Assembly (NCBI RefSeq): GCF_030271515.1
Contig: NZ_JASCXI010000004.1
Span: 496,001-560,000, forward strand
Length of the DNA: 64,000 nucleotides
Direction: 5' to 3'
DNA from: Erythrobacter oryzae
Lineage (GTDB): Bacteria; Pseudomonadota; Alphaproteobacteria; Sphingomonadales; Sphingomonadaceae
Shown piece by piece: positions 53,523-63,764 of the stretch. Made by a program: the position numbers and the translations under genes. The first letter of the stretch is position 1, and each line of letters opens with the position of its first letter. The notes below the pieces were generated by a model. That model did not search any database. It was given only the letters and a program-made list of their open reading frames with translations, and had not been told where the DNA came from.

Positions 53523-54634
53523 CAGCCCCACCCGATCTCGGTGAAGAACACCGCGAAGAAGGCGTCGAGCACGATCACCGCGAAGATTGCCGAGACCACC
53601 GCCATGGTGGTGCGGCGGCCGACTTCCTCGGAATTCCCGTGCACCTGCATCCCGTGATAGCAGCCCGCCAGCGCGACGATCAGGCCGAAAACGGGGGCCT
53701 TGATCAGCCCGACCCACAGGTCGTGCACCGGCACCACTTCCTGAATGCGCAGCAGGAAGGTGAAGAACGGGATGCCGAGCGCGACCTGGCCCACCACCGC
53801 CCCGCCGATGATCGCCATGAGCGCGGCGAAGAAGCCGAGGAGGATCATCATGAAGGTCGCCGCGAGGATGCGGGGGATCACCAGCACCTCGACCGGCGAG
53901 ATGCCGATGGTGCGCATCGCGTCGATCTCCTCGGTGAGTTTCATCGTGCCGAGCTGCGCGGCGAAGGCACTCCCCGATCGACCCGCGACCATGATCGCGG
54001 TCATCAGCACGCCCAGCTCGCGCAAGGTGATGCGCCCGACGAGGTTGACCGTCAGCGCCTCGGCCCCGAACTGCTGGAGCTGGACCGATCCCTGCTGGGC
54101 GATGACGATGCCGATGAGAAAGCTCATGAGGCCGATGATCGGCAGCGCGGTGACGCCGACCAGCTCCATCTGGTGGACCAGCGCCTTGAACGGGAAGCGC
54201 TTGGGGTGGCGGGCGAGGCTCGCCGCGCCGAGCAGGATTTGCCCGAAGAAGCCGACCACGCCGTAGATCCCGCCGCGCGCGCCGAAAACCGTCTCGCCCA
54301 CCGCGAGCGGCACGCGCTCCCACACCGGCAGGCGGTGGGGGTGGGTATCGCCGCTCGCGTCGATATCGCGCATCGCGGCGAGCAGGCGTTCGGCCTCGGG
54401 GCTGGCGCCGGTAATGTCGCTCTCGTGCTCGCGCGCGAAGCGGCACACGACGAATGCGCCGACCGTGTCGATCTCGTCGACCTCGGCCAGATCGACCGCG
54501 CCGACGGGGCCGTCGATGGTCTTGAGGGCACGCTCGAGCGGGGCGATCGCGGCGAGCGTCAGCTGCCCCGACAGCACCAGCCGGGGACCGCCGTCGCCCG
54601 CATCCTCCAGCAAATGTTGCGCGGCGCTTTGCAT
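53522..54634 (-). CDS. MlaE-like permease with N-terminal STAS domain
   Basis: A 370-residue permease. Residues about 1-100 look like a STAS domain ([26 protein letters not shown]), the rest is the MlaE family membrane domain with about five helices and the conserved [25 protein letters not shown] loop. In E. coli STAS is a separate protein (MlaB); here it is fused. The start at 54634 gives the STAS N-terminus; a longer frame to 54799 would overlap the divergent valS region. Confidence 0.9.
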   Translation of the reverse strand: MQSAAQHLLEDAGDGGPRLVLSGQLTLAAIAPLERALKTIDGPVGAVDLAEVDEIDTVGAFVVCRFAREHESDITGASPEAERLLAAMRDIDASGDTHPHRLPVWERVPLAVGETVFGARGGIYGVVGFFGQILLGAASLARHPKRFPFKALVHQMELVGVTALPIIGLMSFLIGIVIAQQGSVQLQQFGAEALTVNLVGRITLRELGVLMTAIMVAGRSGSAFAAQLGTMKLTEEIDAMRTIGISPVEVLVIPRILAATFMMILLGFFAALMAIIGGAVVGQVALGIPFFTFLLRIQEVVPVHDLWVGLIKAPVFGLIVALAGCYHGMQVHGNSEEVGRRTTMAVVSAIFAVIVLDAFFAVFFTEIGWG

Positions 54635-54758
54635 CGGTAGCGGGGTATGGGGGGAATTTTCCGGCCCCGCAAGGCTCTCGCGGCGGGAAGTTTGGGCTTC
54701 CTTGCGGCCCTTTGCATCATTGCATCGCAACATGGGTGCTGGCATGGCGCGCCCTATC

Positions 54759-57491
54759 ATGAGCGACACCTTGCCCACCACTTTCGACCCCGCCGCCATC
54801 GAGGCGCGCTGGTACCAGCATTGGGAGACGAAGGGCCTGTTCCGGCCCGAGCGTCCCGAGGCCGAGCCCTATACCATCGTCAACCCCCCGCCCAACGTGA
54901 CGGGGAGCCTCCACATCGGCCACGCGCTCGACAACACGCTGCAGGACGTGGTCATCCGCTATGAACGCCTGCGCGGCAAGGACGCCTTGTGGGTGGTCGG
55001 CACCGACCATGCGGGCATCGCCACACAGATGGTGGTCGAGCGCCAGATGGAGGCGCGGCAGGACAAGCGCACCAACTACTCGCGCGAGGCCTTCGTGGAG
55101 AAGGTGTGGGAGTGGAAGGCCGAAAGCGGCGGCACCATCACCAACCAGCTGCGCCGCCTCGGCTGCTCGATGGACTGGAGCCGCGAGCAGTTCACGATGG
55201 ACCCGCATTTTACCGCTGCGGTGATCAAGACCTTCGTCGATCTCTACAACGACGGCCTTATCTACCGCGACAAGCGGCTGGTGAACTGGGACCCCAAGCT
55301 GAAGACCGCGATCAGCGATCTGGAAGTCGAGACGCAGACGATTGCGGGGAGCTTCTGGCATTTCAAGTACCCGCTCGCCGACGGCGCGACTCTGCCCGAT
55401 GGCCGCGACTATCTCGAAGTCGCCACCACCCGGCCCGAGACGATGCTCGCCGACATGGCGGTGGCGGTGAACCCCGCCGACCCGCGCTACCAGAGCGTGA
55501 TCGGCAAGCACGTCATCCTGCCGCTGACCGGCCGCCGCATCCCGGTGATCGCCGACGAGCACGCCGATCCGGAGCTGGGAAGCGGCTGCGTCAAGATCAC
55601 ACCGGGGCATGACTTCAACGACTTCGAAGTCGGCAAGCGCGCCGGCTTTGCCGCGGCCGAGATGCTCAACATGCTCGATGCCGAAGCGAACGTCTGCCAG
55701 ACCGCCGACGGGCTGGTGCCGGAGGAATTCCTCGGCCTCCACCGCTTCAAGCGTGACGGTGAGGACGGCGCGCGCGAGCTGGTCGTGGCGCGGATGAAGG
55801 CGCTGGGCCTGCTCATCCCGCACATCACCAAGGACAAGGAAGGCAACGACGTCGAACACGACGCCGAGCCCCGCCAGATCGCCACCCCCTTCGGCGACCG
55901 CGGCGGCGTGGTGATCGAGCCGTGGCTGACCGACCAGTGGTATGTGAACGCCGCGGAACTCGCCAAGAAGCCGATCGCAGCGGTGCGCTCGGGCGACATC
56001 CAGATCGTCCCCAAGACCTGGGAGAAGACCTTCTTCAACTGGATGGAGAACATCCAGCCCTGGTGCGTCTCGCGCCAGCTGTGGTGGGGTCACCGGATTC
56101 CGGCATGGTTCGCCGATGATGGCCGCTGCTTCGTTGCCGAAACCGCCGAGGCCGCGCAGGCCATGGCCGGTGATGGCGTGGCCCTGACCCAGGACGAGGA
56201 CGTCCTCGACACGTGGTTCTCCAGCGCCCTGTGGCCCTTCGCCACGCTCGGCTGGCCGGAGGGCGACGCCCCGCTGCTGCAAAAGCACTTCCCCAACAGC
56301 CTGCTCATCTCCGGCTTCGACATCCTGTTCTTCTGGGATGCGCGGATGATGATGATGGGCTTCTACAACATGGGCCAGAAGCCCTGGGACACGCTCTATC
56401 TCCACGGCCTCGTGCGCGCGGCGGATGGCTCCAAGATGTCCAAGACCAAGGGCAATGTCGTCGATCCGCTGATCCTGATCGACCAGTATGGCGCCGATGC
56501 GCTGCGCTTCTTCATGGCGGCGATGGAGAGCCAGGGCCGCGACATCAAGATGGATGAAAAGCGGGTCGAGGGTTACCGCAACTTCGCGACGAAGCTGTGG
56601 AACGCGGCACGGTTCTGCCAGTCGAACGGGATCGGTGCCTCCGACACCATCAAGGCCCCGTCCGCCCGCCTCGCCGCCAACCAGTGGATCATCGGCGAGG
56701 TGCAGGCCTGCGTCTCGGAAATCGAAAAGGCGATGACCGATCTGCGCTTCGACGCGGCGGCCAATGCGATCTACCAGTTCACGTGGAGCAAGTTCTGCGA
56801 CTGGTATCTCGAGCTCATCAAGCCGGTCTTCGCCGGGGATGCCGACAGCCCGCCCGCCGTGGAAACCCGCGCGGTCGCGGGCTGGGCGCTCGACCAGATC
56901 CTCGTCATGCTCCACCCCTTCATGCCCTTCATCACCGAAGAGCTGTGGCACAAGCTGGGCGCGCGCGACTGCGAGCTGATCGTGGCGCAGTGGCCCAAGC
57001 CGGAAGCGGAAGTCAGCAAAGACGCGACCGACGCGATCGACTGGGTGATCGACCTCACCACCAGCACCCGCAGCGCGAAGAACGAGCTCGGCATCGCGCC
57101 GGGGGCCAAGCTGGCCGCGTGGCTCGCCTCGCCCTCCGACGTGGCGGCGCGCACCATCGAGCGCTCGTCAGCAGCCATCGAGCGCCTCGCGCGCCTCACC
57201 CCGGTGACCATCGGCGAAGCACCCGCTGGCCCCGCCATGCAGGTGACCGCGGGCGAGGACGTGTTCGTCATCCCCTTGGAAGGCATCGTCGATATCGCGG
57301 CGGAGAAGGCGCGGCTCGAAAAGGCGCTGGCGACCTCGCAGAAGGAAGCCAAATCGCTGGAGGGCCGCCTCTCCAACCCCGCCTTCGCCGAGAAGGCCAA
57401 GCCCGAAGCGGTCGAAAAGGCCCGCGCCGATCTCGCCCACCACACGGGCGAGGTCGAGCGGCTGACGGCGGCGCTGGCGCGGCTGGGATAG
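54759..57491 (+). CDS. valS: valyl-tRNA synthetase
   Basis: A 910-residue class I synthetase that charges tRNA(Val). HIGH is at about residues 53-56, and KMSKT (in place of KMSKS) at about 559-563. The CP1 editing domain contains [10 protein letters not shown] (about 225-235). The C-terminal coiled coil (about 845-905) is present. Start chosen as MSDTLPTT at 54759; ATG 54744 and 54732 are alternatives in frame. The divergent MlaE gene is 125 bp away. First gene of a four-gene plus-strand unit. Confidence 0.97.
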   Translation: MSDTLPTTFDPAAIEARWYQHWETKGLFRPERPEAEPYTIVNPPPNVTGSLHIGHALDNTLQDVVIRYERLRGKDALWVVGTDHAGIATQMVVERQMEARQDKRTNYSREAFVEKVWEWKAESGGTITNQLRRLGCSMDWSREQFTMDPHFTAAVIKTFVDLYNDGLIYRDKRLVNWDPKLKTAISDLEVETQTIAGSFWHFKYPLADGATLPDGRDYLEVATTRPETMLADMAVAVNPADPRYQSVIGKHVILPLTGRRIPVIADEHADPELGSGCVKITPGHDFNDFEVGKRAGFAAAEMLNMLDAEANVCQTADGLVPEEFLGLHRFKRDGEDGARELVVARMKALGLLIPHITKDKEGNDVEHDAEPRQIATPFGDRGGVVIEPWLTDQWYVNAAELAKKPIAAVRSGDIQIVPKTWEKTFFNWMENIQPWCVSRQLWWGHRIPAWFADDGRCFVAETAEAAQAMAGDGVALTQDEDVLDTWFSSALWPFATLGWPEGDAPLLQKHFPNSLLISGFDILFFWDARMMMMGFYNMGQKPWDTLYLHGLVRAADGSKMSKTKGNVVDPLILIDQYGADALRFFMAAMESQGRDIKMDEKRVEGYRNFATKLWNAARFCQSNGIGASDTIKAPSARLAANQWIIGEVQACVSEIEKAMTDLRFDAAANAIYQFTWSKFCDWYLELIKPVFAGDADSPPAVETRAVAGWALDQILVMLHPFMPFITEELWHKLGARDCELIVAQWPKPEAEVSKDATDAIDWVIDLTTSTRSAKNELGIAPGAKLAAWLASPSDVAARTIERSSAAIERLARLTPVTIGEAPAGPAMQVTAGEDVFVIPLEGIVDIAAEKARLEKALATSQKEAKSLEGRLSNPAFAEKAKPEAVEKARADLAHHTGEVERLTAALARLG

Positions 57492-57496
57492 GCCGG

Positions 57497-58324
57497 ATGC
57501 TGCGCGCGCTCCTCGCGCTCCTGCTGCTGGCCCTGCCCGTGCCCTTGCGCGCCGAGGAGCCCGCGCCGGTGACGATTACCGGCGTGGTGCTCGAGCACGA
57601 GAACGTCTGGCAGTTCCACCCCTCCGAGCCGTGGAGCACCGCGTTCAAGCTGGTCGCGTGGCGCAGCGGCGATGGCCCGGTGCAGTCGACGCAGATGGAG
57701 GTCAGTTTCACCGCCGACACCGAGGATTCAGTCAAGGCCCTGCGGGCACAGCTGCCCGAACGGCAGGTGGTGCGCTTCACGGTTGTGGGCGATGTCACCT
57801 TCGACAAGAACCGTCCCGAGGCGACATTGCTGGAAGTCCTGCCCGCTGCCGAGGACCCCGCGCTGATGGCCGCCGCTGCCGCAGTGCTGAAACCGGCGCC
57901 CATCACCGACCCGGAGCTGGGCACCTTCCTTCCCGCAATCCGGCCCCATTCCGTCTTCTCGCAGGATCGCGAATGGCTCGGCCAGCCGGTCGAGGTCGTG
58001 CTGTTTCTCGACCTGCGCCTCGCCGACACGCGCGCGCGGACGCTGGCGGCGCTCGCCAAGGCGTGGGACGGGCGGCAGCGGCACGACCGGCGCGCGCGCA
58101 AGGAATTGCAGCGCTTCCACGATCTGTGGCTCGAGCAATACCGCCGCCCGGGCGGGCCCTACCTCACCCGCGCCGATTTCACCAAACGGCTCAAGCTGGT
58201 CGAGGTCTCCGCCTTCGACAATGGCGATATCGGCTTCCGTTACCTGCTGGACGGGGTCGATGACTTTCCGGTGATGGACTTCAACATCTGGAACGACGGC
58301 ACGATCGAGACCAACATTCCATGA
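57497..58324 (+). CDS. secreted protein of unknown function (DUF2262-like C-terminus)
   Basis: A 275-residue protein with a signal peptide (about 1-19, ending LRA). The N-terminal beta-rich part is followed by a region from about 145 that looks faintly like DUF2262 (LKLVEVSAFDNGDIGFRY). I cannot name a function. It starts 5 bp after the valS stop and overlaps queE by 4 bp. Confidence 0.6.
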   Translation: MLRALLALLLLALPVPLRAEEPAPVTITGVVLEHENVWQFHPSEPWSTAFKLVAWRSGDGPVQSTQMEVSFTADTEDSVKALRAQLPERQVVRFTVVGDVTFDKNRPEATLLEVLPAAEDPALMAAAAAVLKPAPITDPELGTFLPAIRPHSVFSQDREWLGQPVEVVLFLDLRLADTRARTLAALAKAWDGRQRHDRRARKELQRFHDLWLEQYRRPGGPYLTRADFTKRLKLVEVSAFDNGDIGFRYLLDGVDDFPVMDFNIWNDGTIETNIP

Positions 58325-59055
58325 ACCTCGTCCTTGCCACCGACGACACCGGCGGGCCGGAGATTTTTGCGAGCCTTCAGGGCGAGGGACCGAGCATGGG
58401 GATGCCGGTCGCCTTCGTGCGCCTCTCGCGCTGCAACCTCGCCTGCACGTGGTGCGACACGGCCTATACGTGGCGGTTCGAGGGCGATAACCGGCCCCAC
58501 CGCGACGGGGTGGCTTATGACCGCAAGGCCAATCAGGTGACGCTCTCCCCTGCCGAAACGGCGGAGCGGATCGCGATGCTGGGCCAGAAGCGTCTCGTCA
58601 TCACCGGGGGCGAGCCGCTGTTGCAGGCGGGCGCGCTGGCCGAGATGCTCGCGCACCTGCCCGACATCGCGGTGGAGATCGAGACCAACGGCACCGTCGC
58701 CCCGCCGCCGCGGCTCGATGTGCGGGTCGACCAGTACAATGTCAGCCCGAAGTTGGCGCATTCGGGCAACCCGGCCGATCTGGCATTGCTCCCCGAGCGT
58801 CTCGACGCATGGGCCACCGAGCCGCGCGCCTTCCTCAAGTTCGTGGTCGCCTCACCTGCCGACGTGGACGAAGTGCTCGCCCTCCACCGCCGCTACCGCT
58901 TCCGTCCCGATCGCGTGTTCCTGATGGCCGAGGGCACCGACAGCGCCACGCTGCGCACGCGGCAGGCGTGGCTCTCGGCACTGTGCCTCGAACACGGCTT
59001 CCGGATGAGCGACCGGATGCATATCCACTTGTTTGGCGACACAAGAGGCACTTAA
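58321..59055 (+). CDS. queE: 7-carboxy-7-deazaguanine synthase (radical SAM)
   Basis: QueE forms the 7-deazaguanine ring for queuosine, a tRNA wobble modification. The 244-residue radical SAM protein has the cluster motif CNLACTWC (C38-x3-C42-x2-C45), GGEPLL and the MHIHLFGDTRGT C-terminus typical of the family. Other queuosine genes are not in the window. Start by ATGA overlap with the preceding gene. Confidence 0.94.
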   Translation: MNLVLATDDTGGPEIFASLQGEGPSMGMPVAFVRLSRCNLACTWCDTAYTWRFEGDNRPHRDGVAYDRKANQVTLSPAETAERIAMLGQKRLVITGGEPLLQAGALAEMLAHLPDIAVEIETNGTVAPPPRLDVRVDQYNVSPKLAHSGNPADLALLPERLDAWATEPRAFLKFVVASPADVDEVLALHRRYRFRPDRVFLMAEGTDSATLRTRQAWLSALCLEHGFRMSDRMHIHLFGDTRGT

Positions 59056-59090
59056 GGTAGCGCCCTCAAGGGGTTGAACAGGGGCGCAGC

Positions 59091-59861
59091 ATGAGTTTTC
59101 TTACCACGAAGCACGCCAGCGGCATGATCGGTCTGGTCGTGCTGGGGCTGGTCGCGCGGGTCGGCTTCGGGGTGGTCGAGGCCGGCGGGTTCGACGATTA
59201 CTTCTATCCGGCAGGCGCGGTCGACAAGCAGCTGGTAGCCCAGCTCGGCAAGTTCCCCGGCAACGGGGTGCTGATCGCGCAGCTCGAGGCAGACTTCCCC
59301 GACGAGTACAAGGACTTCGTCGGAAAGGTCGGCAAGGCGGCGCGCGCGGGCGGGGGCGAGAAGCAGGTGCTGACGGTGGCGAACCGGTGGCTCGGCGCCT
59401 TCCTTGCCGCCCACGCCCGCGATTTCGCCGCCGCGCCGCTCCCCGCGCTCGACGCGACGCTGGCGGCCGAGCAGACCTTTCTTGCGGGCCTTCAGGCCTA
59501 TGACCCTATCGTGTGCGGCGCGGTCGTCACCGGCACGCCGCTCGACAAGCCGCTGACGGCGGAGCTTGAAGAGAAAGCGGGCGCGCTGGTGGCGAGCAAG
59601 TTCGCCGCGATCAAGGCAGGGCGGACCGACCAGCAGATGCGCTTTGCCATTACCCCCACGGACCGCGAGGCGCTGGCGAAGGACCTCAAGGCGCGCGGTC
59701 TGATGGAGGACCAGATGAAGGTGCTGTCGGGCGAGGCCGATCCGTCCTCGATCAGCGGAGAGCTGGCCTGCGAGGCGGCGGTGACGCTCAACGAAGCGAT
59801 CCGCGCCCAGCCCGACAGCCGCCGCGCGCTGCTGATCGGGGCGAAATTGGGCGGGGTTTAG
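59091..59861 (+). CDS. hypothetical membrane-anchored protein
   Basis: A 256-residue protein with one hydrophobic segment at about 10-30, followed by a mostly helical, charged region. No recognised motif. Starts 35 bp after queE; RBS is weak (ACAGGGG). It converges on the HerA-like gene across a 124-bp gap with a palindromic repeat. Confidence 0.6.
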   Translation: MSFLTTKHASGMIGLVVLGLVARVGFGVVEAGGFDDYFYPAGAVDKQLVAQLGKFPGNGVLIAQLEADFPDEYKDFVGKVGKAARAGGGEKQVLTVANRWLGAFLAAHARDFAAAPLPALDATLAAEQTFLAGLQAYDPIVCGAVVTGTPLDKPLTAELEEKAGALVASKFAAIKAGRTDQQMRFAITPTDREALAKDLKARGLMEDQMKVLSGEADPSSISGELACEAAVTLNEAIRAQPDSRRALLIGAKLGGV

Positions 59862-59947
59862 GAGGAGCAGGCCCACCCCTAACCGCTGTGGCTGCGCCAC
59901 ACCTGCGGTTCCCCGCAAGCGGGAGGGGGATTTAGGGCGCTGCTCCT

Positions 59948-59980
59948 CCCCTCCCGCTTGCGGGAGGGGTCGGGGGTGGG
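59948..59980. repeat. palindromic repeat, family 2 copy
   Basis: CCCCTCCCGC-TT-GCGGGAGGGG (59948-59969) followed by a CGGGGGTGGG block; the same unit as 45297-45329. A related half occurs just before (CCCCGCAAGCGGGAGGGGG, 59911-59929). It lies between convergent genes and may act as a terminator for either. Confidence 0.75.
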
Positions 59981-59985
59981 ACTAC

Positions 59986-61683
59986 TTAACCCTGCGATCT
60001 CCAGCGCATCACCACGCGCTCGACCAGCTCTTCCTCGCCGCCGTCCTTGTTCCACAGCTCCACAAAGCTCGGGTCTTCCGAGGCCGGGCGCTTGTGTTCC
60101 TCGAGGCTGTCGAAGGTCACGCGGATCGGGATCGCGACGCCCTCGCCGCAGATGATGCATTCGCGGTTGCGCAGCGCAGGGATCGAATCAAGGAAGCCGC
60201 GCGCGCCCTCGGGCATGGCGGCCTTGACGAAGGCCTGGTCGCGGTCGTTGTTGAGGCGCATCGAGATGATCGTGCCGCACTGCGACAGCACGCCCTCGGC
60301 AAGGTCGGAGGGGCGCTGAGTGATGAGGCCCAGCGAAATGCCGTATTTGCGGCCCTCCTTGGCGATGCGGCTCAGGATCTTGCCGACCGAAGAGCCATCG
60401 GCGTTCTTCTCGTTGGGGACGTAGCGGTGCGCTTCCTCGCACACCAGCAGCACCGGGCGGGTCTTCTCGTCGCGGCCCCAGATCGCGAAGTCGAACACCA
60501 GACGCGAAAGCACCGCGACCACGGTCGAGGTGATGTCGGAGGGCACGCCCGAGACGTCGATGATCGAGATCGGCTTGCCGCCACCGGGCATGCGGAAGAT
60601 CTTGCCGATGAAATCGACCATCGTGTCGCCCACCAGCATGCCGGAGAACATGAACTGGTAGCGCGGATCGGCCTTGATCTCGTCGAGCTTCTGCTTGATC
60701 CGCATGTAAGGCGCGCTCGAGGTCGCCTTGTCGAGGCGGCCCATCTCGTCCTGCAGGATGTTGCTGAAATCGCTGAGCAGATAGGGGATCGGCGAATCCA
60801 CCGTGATCTTGCCCATCACCTGCGCCAGCCGGTTCTTGGTGCGCGCGGCGAGCAGCACCTTGGCGAGAATGTCCTGATCGGTCTGGCGGTCGTTGCCGCT
60901 GGAACTCAGCAGCACCTCGCAGTGCTCCTCGAAGTTCATCAGCCAGTAGGGCATCTGGAGGTTCGAGACGTCGAGGATCTGCCCCGTGGTGCGGAAGGCG
61001 GCGGCATATTCGCCGTGGGGGTCGATCATCACGATGTGACCCTTGGGCGCCATCTCGCAGATGCGGTGGAGGATCAGCGCCGCGCTGGTCGACTTGCCGG
61101 TGCCGGTCGAGCCGAGCAGCGCGAAGTGCTTGCCGAGCATCGCGTCGATATAGAGGCCGGCGCGGATGTCCTTGGTCGGGAACACCTTGCCGATGGTGAT
61201 GCTGGCGCGCCCGTCGCTGGCGTAGATCTGCTCGAGATCGGAGGTGGTGGCGGGATAGATCATCGCGCCCGGGATCGGATAGCGCGTGACGCCCCGGCGG
61301 AAGCCGTGGATGCGGCCGGTCAGCTTCTCCTCGCCGCCTTCGCCGAGGAAGTCGATATGGGCGATGATCCCGCCCTCGGTGCGGCGGTCCTTGCGCTGGT
61401 CGCGCACGCTGGCGAGCAGCCAGCTGTCACCGACGCGGATCTTGATCTGGCTGCCGACCTGCCCGGCGAGCGCCACGGAAGGATCGGCGTCCTCCATGCA
61501 CTCGTTGATGCGCTGGAGATCGAGCGCGATCTGCGAGCCCGAGCCCGAGATCTCGAGCACCACGCCGATCGGCAGGCGCGCGTTGTCGTGGCCGCCGCGC
61601 GCATAGGCCGCCGCGACTTCCTCGGCACCGGTCGGGTTGGGGCCGGTGAAGCGTTCGAAATCCTGATTGGCGTGATCCGTCAT
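59986..61683 (-). CDS. HerA-like FtsK/HerA ATPase (DUF87)
   Basis: A 565-residue RecA-fold ATPase of the HerA/DUF87 type: N-terminal HAS-barrel-like region (about 30-150), Walker A GSTGTGKST (about 190-198), Walker B MIDPHGEY (about 217), a helical insert, and a sensor region LLVCEEAHRYVP (about 410). HerA pumps DNA in archaea with the nuclease NurA; bacterial homologues occur in repair and defence loci. No nurA-like neighbour is visible, so it is a standalone copy and the role is unknown. Confidence 0.88.
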   Translation of the reverse strand: MTDHANQDFERFTGPNPTGAEEVAAAYARGGHDNARLPIGVVLEISGSGSQIALDLQRINECMEDADPSVALAGQVGSQIKIRVGDSWLLASVRDQRKDRRTEGGIIAHIDFLGEGGEEKLTGRIHGFRRGVTRYPIPGAMIYPATTSDLEQIYASDGRASITIGKVFPTKDIRAGLYIDAMLGKHFALLGSTGTGKSTSAALILHRICEMAPKGHIVMIDPHGEYAAAFRTTGQILDVSNLQMPYWLMNFEEHCEVLLSSSGNDRQTDQDILAKVLLAARTKNRLAQVMGKITVDSPIPYLLSDFSNILQDEMGRLDKATSSAPYMRIKQKLDEIKADPRYQFMFSGMLVGDTMVDFIGKIFRMPGGGKPISIIDVSGVPSDITSTVVAVLSRLVFDFAIWGRDEKTRPVLLVCEEAHRYVPNEKNADGSSVGKILSRIAKEGRKYGISLGLITQRPSDLAEGVLSQCGTIISMRLNNDRDQAFVKAAMPEGARGFLDSIPALRNRECIICGEGVAIPIRVTFDSLEEHKRPASEDPSFVELWNKDGGEEELVERVVMRWRSQG

Positions 61684-61779
61684 CGGCGCCTGTTCCTCGC
61701 GCGGGTGGGCAAATACCCGAGAGAATTAGCGGCATCTAAGTTAAGATCGCGTCAACAATGGGCCGCCCGCCGGGGCGCG

Positions 61780-62571
61780 TCAGGTGCGGGCGAAGAGCCG
61801 TCCGGCGAGCCAGCCCATCCCCAGCGACAGGAGAATCGCGCCGAGGCCGTAGAGGAAGGACCAGCGCTGGGCGGCGGTCACCACCTGCCCTTCGAGCCCG
61901 GCCTTGACCACCTCGATCCGTGCGGTCGCACTCGCCACCACTCGCCCGCGGCTGATGGCGAAGGTCTCGGCGGTGTAAGAGCCGGTGGTGACGGTCGATG
62001 GCAGGTCGATGCGCGCCTGGTAGAGCACCTTTTCGGCGATGCTCACCCCGCCCGGGTTCTCCTGATAAAGCCCCTGCCGCCGCCGCAGCTCGACCAGCCC
62101 GCTGGCAAAGCGCGCCTGCTCCTCGGGATCGATCTGGCCCGAGGGGGAGAGCTGGATGAAGTTGGTGCCGAGCTCGTAGATCGCGGCGGTGCGTTCATCG
62201 ACGATCTTTTCGATGGGGCGCGAGGAGGCGACCGCGAAGAACGAAGGGACCGAGCGGAAATCGGACGAGCCGGCATTGGCCCAGATGCCGAGGATGCGCT
62301 CCTTCTCGCGGATGCGCACCGGGGCGGTCGGGCCCTTGAGGACGACGACGATGTCGTAATCGCCCGCGCGCCCGCCGCTGTCGGGGTCGACCACCGCGCC
62401 GTAGAGCAGCAGCCGCGCGCCGGTGAAGCCCTGCCGCACCTCGATCAGCGACTGGCTGACTGCGGGCACCAGCACCGGCTCGCGCTGTGCAAGTGCAGGG
62501 GGGGCGGTCAGCGCGCCCCCCAAGGCGAGGAACGCACCGAGCAGCAACAGCAGCCGCCCCGCCAGTCTCAC
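61780..62571 (-). CDS. TIGR02186 family membrane protein
   Basis: A 263-residue protein with signal peptide (about 1-28) and a C-terminal membrane helix (about 235-257), the architecture of TIGR02186, a family that occurs next to TauE/SafE transporters in alphaproteobacteria. GTG start at 62571 in a GTGA overlap with the transporter gene, so both are co-translated and probably act together (inference). Confidence 0.8.
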   Translation of the reverse strand: MRLAGRLLLLLGAFLALGGALTAPPALAQREPVLVPAVSQSLIEVRQGFTGARLLLYGAVVDPDSGGRAGDYDIVVVLKGPTAPVRIREKERILGIWANAGSSDFRSVPSFFAVASSRPIEKIVDERTAAIYELGTNFIQLSPSGQIDPEEQARFASGLVELRRRQGLYQENPGGVSIAEKVLYQARIDLPSTVTTGSYTAETFAISRGRVVASATARIEVVKAGLEGQVVTAAQRWSFLYGLGAILLSLGMGWLAGRLFART

Positions 62572-63482
62572 AGCGGCACCACCGTGTAGATCTCGTCGGG
62601 CTGGACGCCGAGGCCGTAGAGCATCCGCAAAGCGATCAGGATCACCAGCGTCGCGAGCGCGAGGCGCAGCAGCTCGGGGCGGGCTTTCAGCGCGATCTGT
62701 GTCCCGAACTGCGCGCCCAGCACCGATCCCAGCAGCAAGAGCGCCGCCAGCACGAGGTCGACCGCCTTGGTGGTGAGCGCGTGGGTCATGGTGGTGACCA
62801 TCGTCACGAACAGGATCTGGAACAGCGAGGTGCCGACCACCACGTTGCCGCTCATCCCGAGAATGTAGAGCATCGCCGGCACCAGCAGAAAGCCGCCGCC
62901 CACGCCCATCAGCATGGTGAGGATGCCGACCAGCATCCCCAGAATCAGCGGCGCGAGCGGGGAGATGTAGAGGCCCGAAGCGTAGAACCGCCAGCGGTAG
63001 GGCAGCGAGGCGACCAGCGGGTGGTGGCGGCGCTTGCGCACCTGCGGCCCCTTGCCGAACATGCCGGGCCGCAGCGCGCTTACCGCCTCGCGCATCATCA
63101 GCGTGCCGATCGAGCCCAGCAGCAGGACGTAGAGGATCGAGATCACCACATCGATCTGGCCCAGCGACTGCAGCGCGCTGAACAGCACGGCGCCGATCAG
63201 CGCGCCGATCATCCCGCCCATCACCAGCACCGCCCCCATCCGGTAGTCGACGCCCTTGCGGCGCGAATGGGCGAGCACGCCCGAAACGCTCGCGCCGGTC
63301 ACCTGCGTGGCGGCCGAAGCGGCGGCGACCGTCGGCGGGATGCCGTAGAAGATCAGCAGCGGCGTCGTCAGAAACCCGCCGCCGACCCCGAACAGGCCCG
63401 AGAGGATCCCGGTCAGCCCGCCGAGAAGGACGATGTAGAGCCCGTTGACCGAGAGATTCGCGATGGGCAGGTAGACGTCCAT
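62568..63482 (-). CDS. TauE/SafE family anion exporter
   Basis: A 304-residue protein with about eight helices in two repeats. The repeats hold the motifs GLFGVGGGFLTTP and MGVGGGFLLVPAM, which are the family signature (GVGGG-hallmark). TauE/SafE members export sulfite or sulfoacetate and related anions; the substrate here is unknown. Downstream partner TIGR02186 overlaps by 4 bp. Confidence 0.9.
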   Translation of the reverse strand: MDVYLPIANLSVNGLYIVLLGGLTGILSGLFGVGGGFLTTPLLIFYGIPPTVAAASAATQVTGASVSGVLAHSRRKGVDYRMGAVLVMGGMIGALIGAVLFSALQSLGQIDVVISILYVLLLGSIGTLMMREAVSALRPGMFGKGPQVRKRRHHPLVASLPYRWRFYASGLYISPLAPLILGMLVGILTMLMGVGGGFLLVPAMLYILGMSGNVVVGTSLFQILFVTMVTTMTHALTTKAVDLVLAALLLLGSVLGAQFGTQIALKARPELLRLALATLVILIALRMLYGLGVQPDEIYTVVPL

Positions 63483-63565
63483 GCGCGGCAGGCTAGCCGA
63501 GGCGGCGGGGGGTTGGAAGGCGTGGGGAGCGCCTATCCTCGGTGTTTTTGCGATGGCGAACCTAG

Positions 63566-63706
63566 TCCCTCCCCGTTCGGAACGAATGGGGAGGTGGGCG
63601 AGGCCGTCAGGCCTCGGTCGGAGGGGTCAGGCGGCGGGAAAGAACCCCTCCGTCACGCGCCTGCGGCGCGCGCCACCTCCCCATCCCTGCGGGACGGGGA
63701 GGGACG
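63566..63706. repeat. palindromic repeat, family 1 (two modules)
   Basis: Module 1 (63566-63626) contains the 32 nt identical to 51034-51065, ending with GGAGGGGT; module 2 (63644-63706) contains ACCCCTCCGTCA and CCACCTCCCCAT, the reverse of module 1. Together they form an imperfect long palindrome in the 282-bp gap before the next gene. Nothing else was seen in that gap. Confidence 0.75.
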
Positions 63707-63764
63707 AGTTCCATGATCGCGCTTGCGCGCGATGCAGACCCCCCGCCACGCAACTCAAAAACCT

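Noticed and set aside
60094..62589. 831-codon plus-strand frame over the HerA-like and TIGR02186 genes
   Set aside because: Antisense shadow; the minus-strand proteins have clear motifs.
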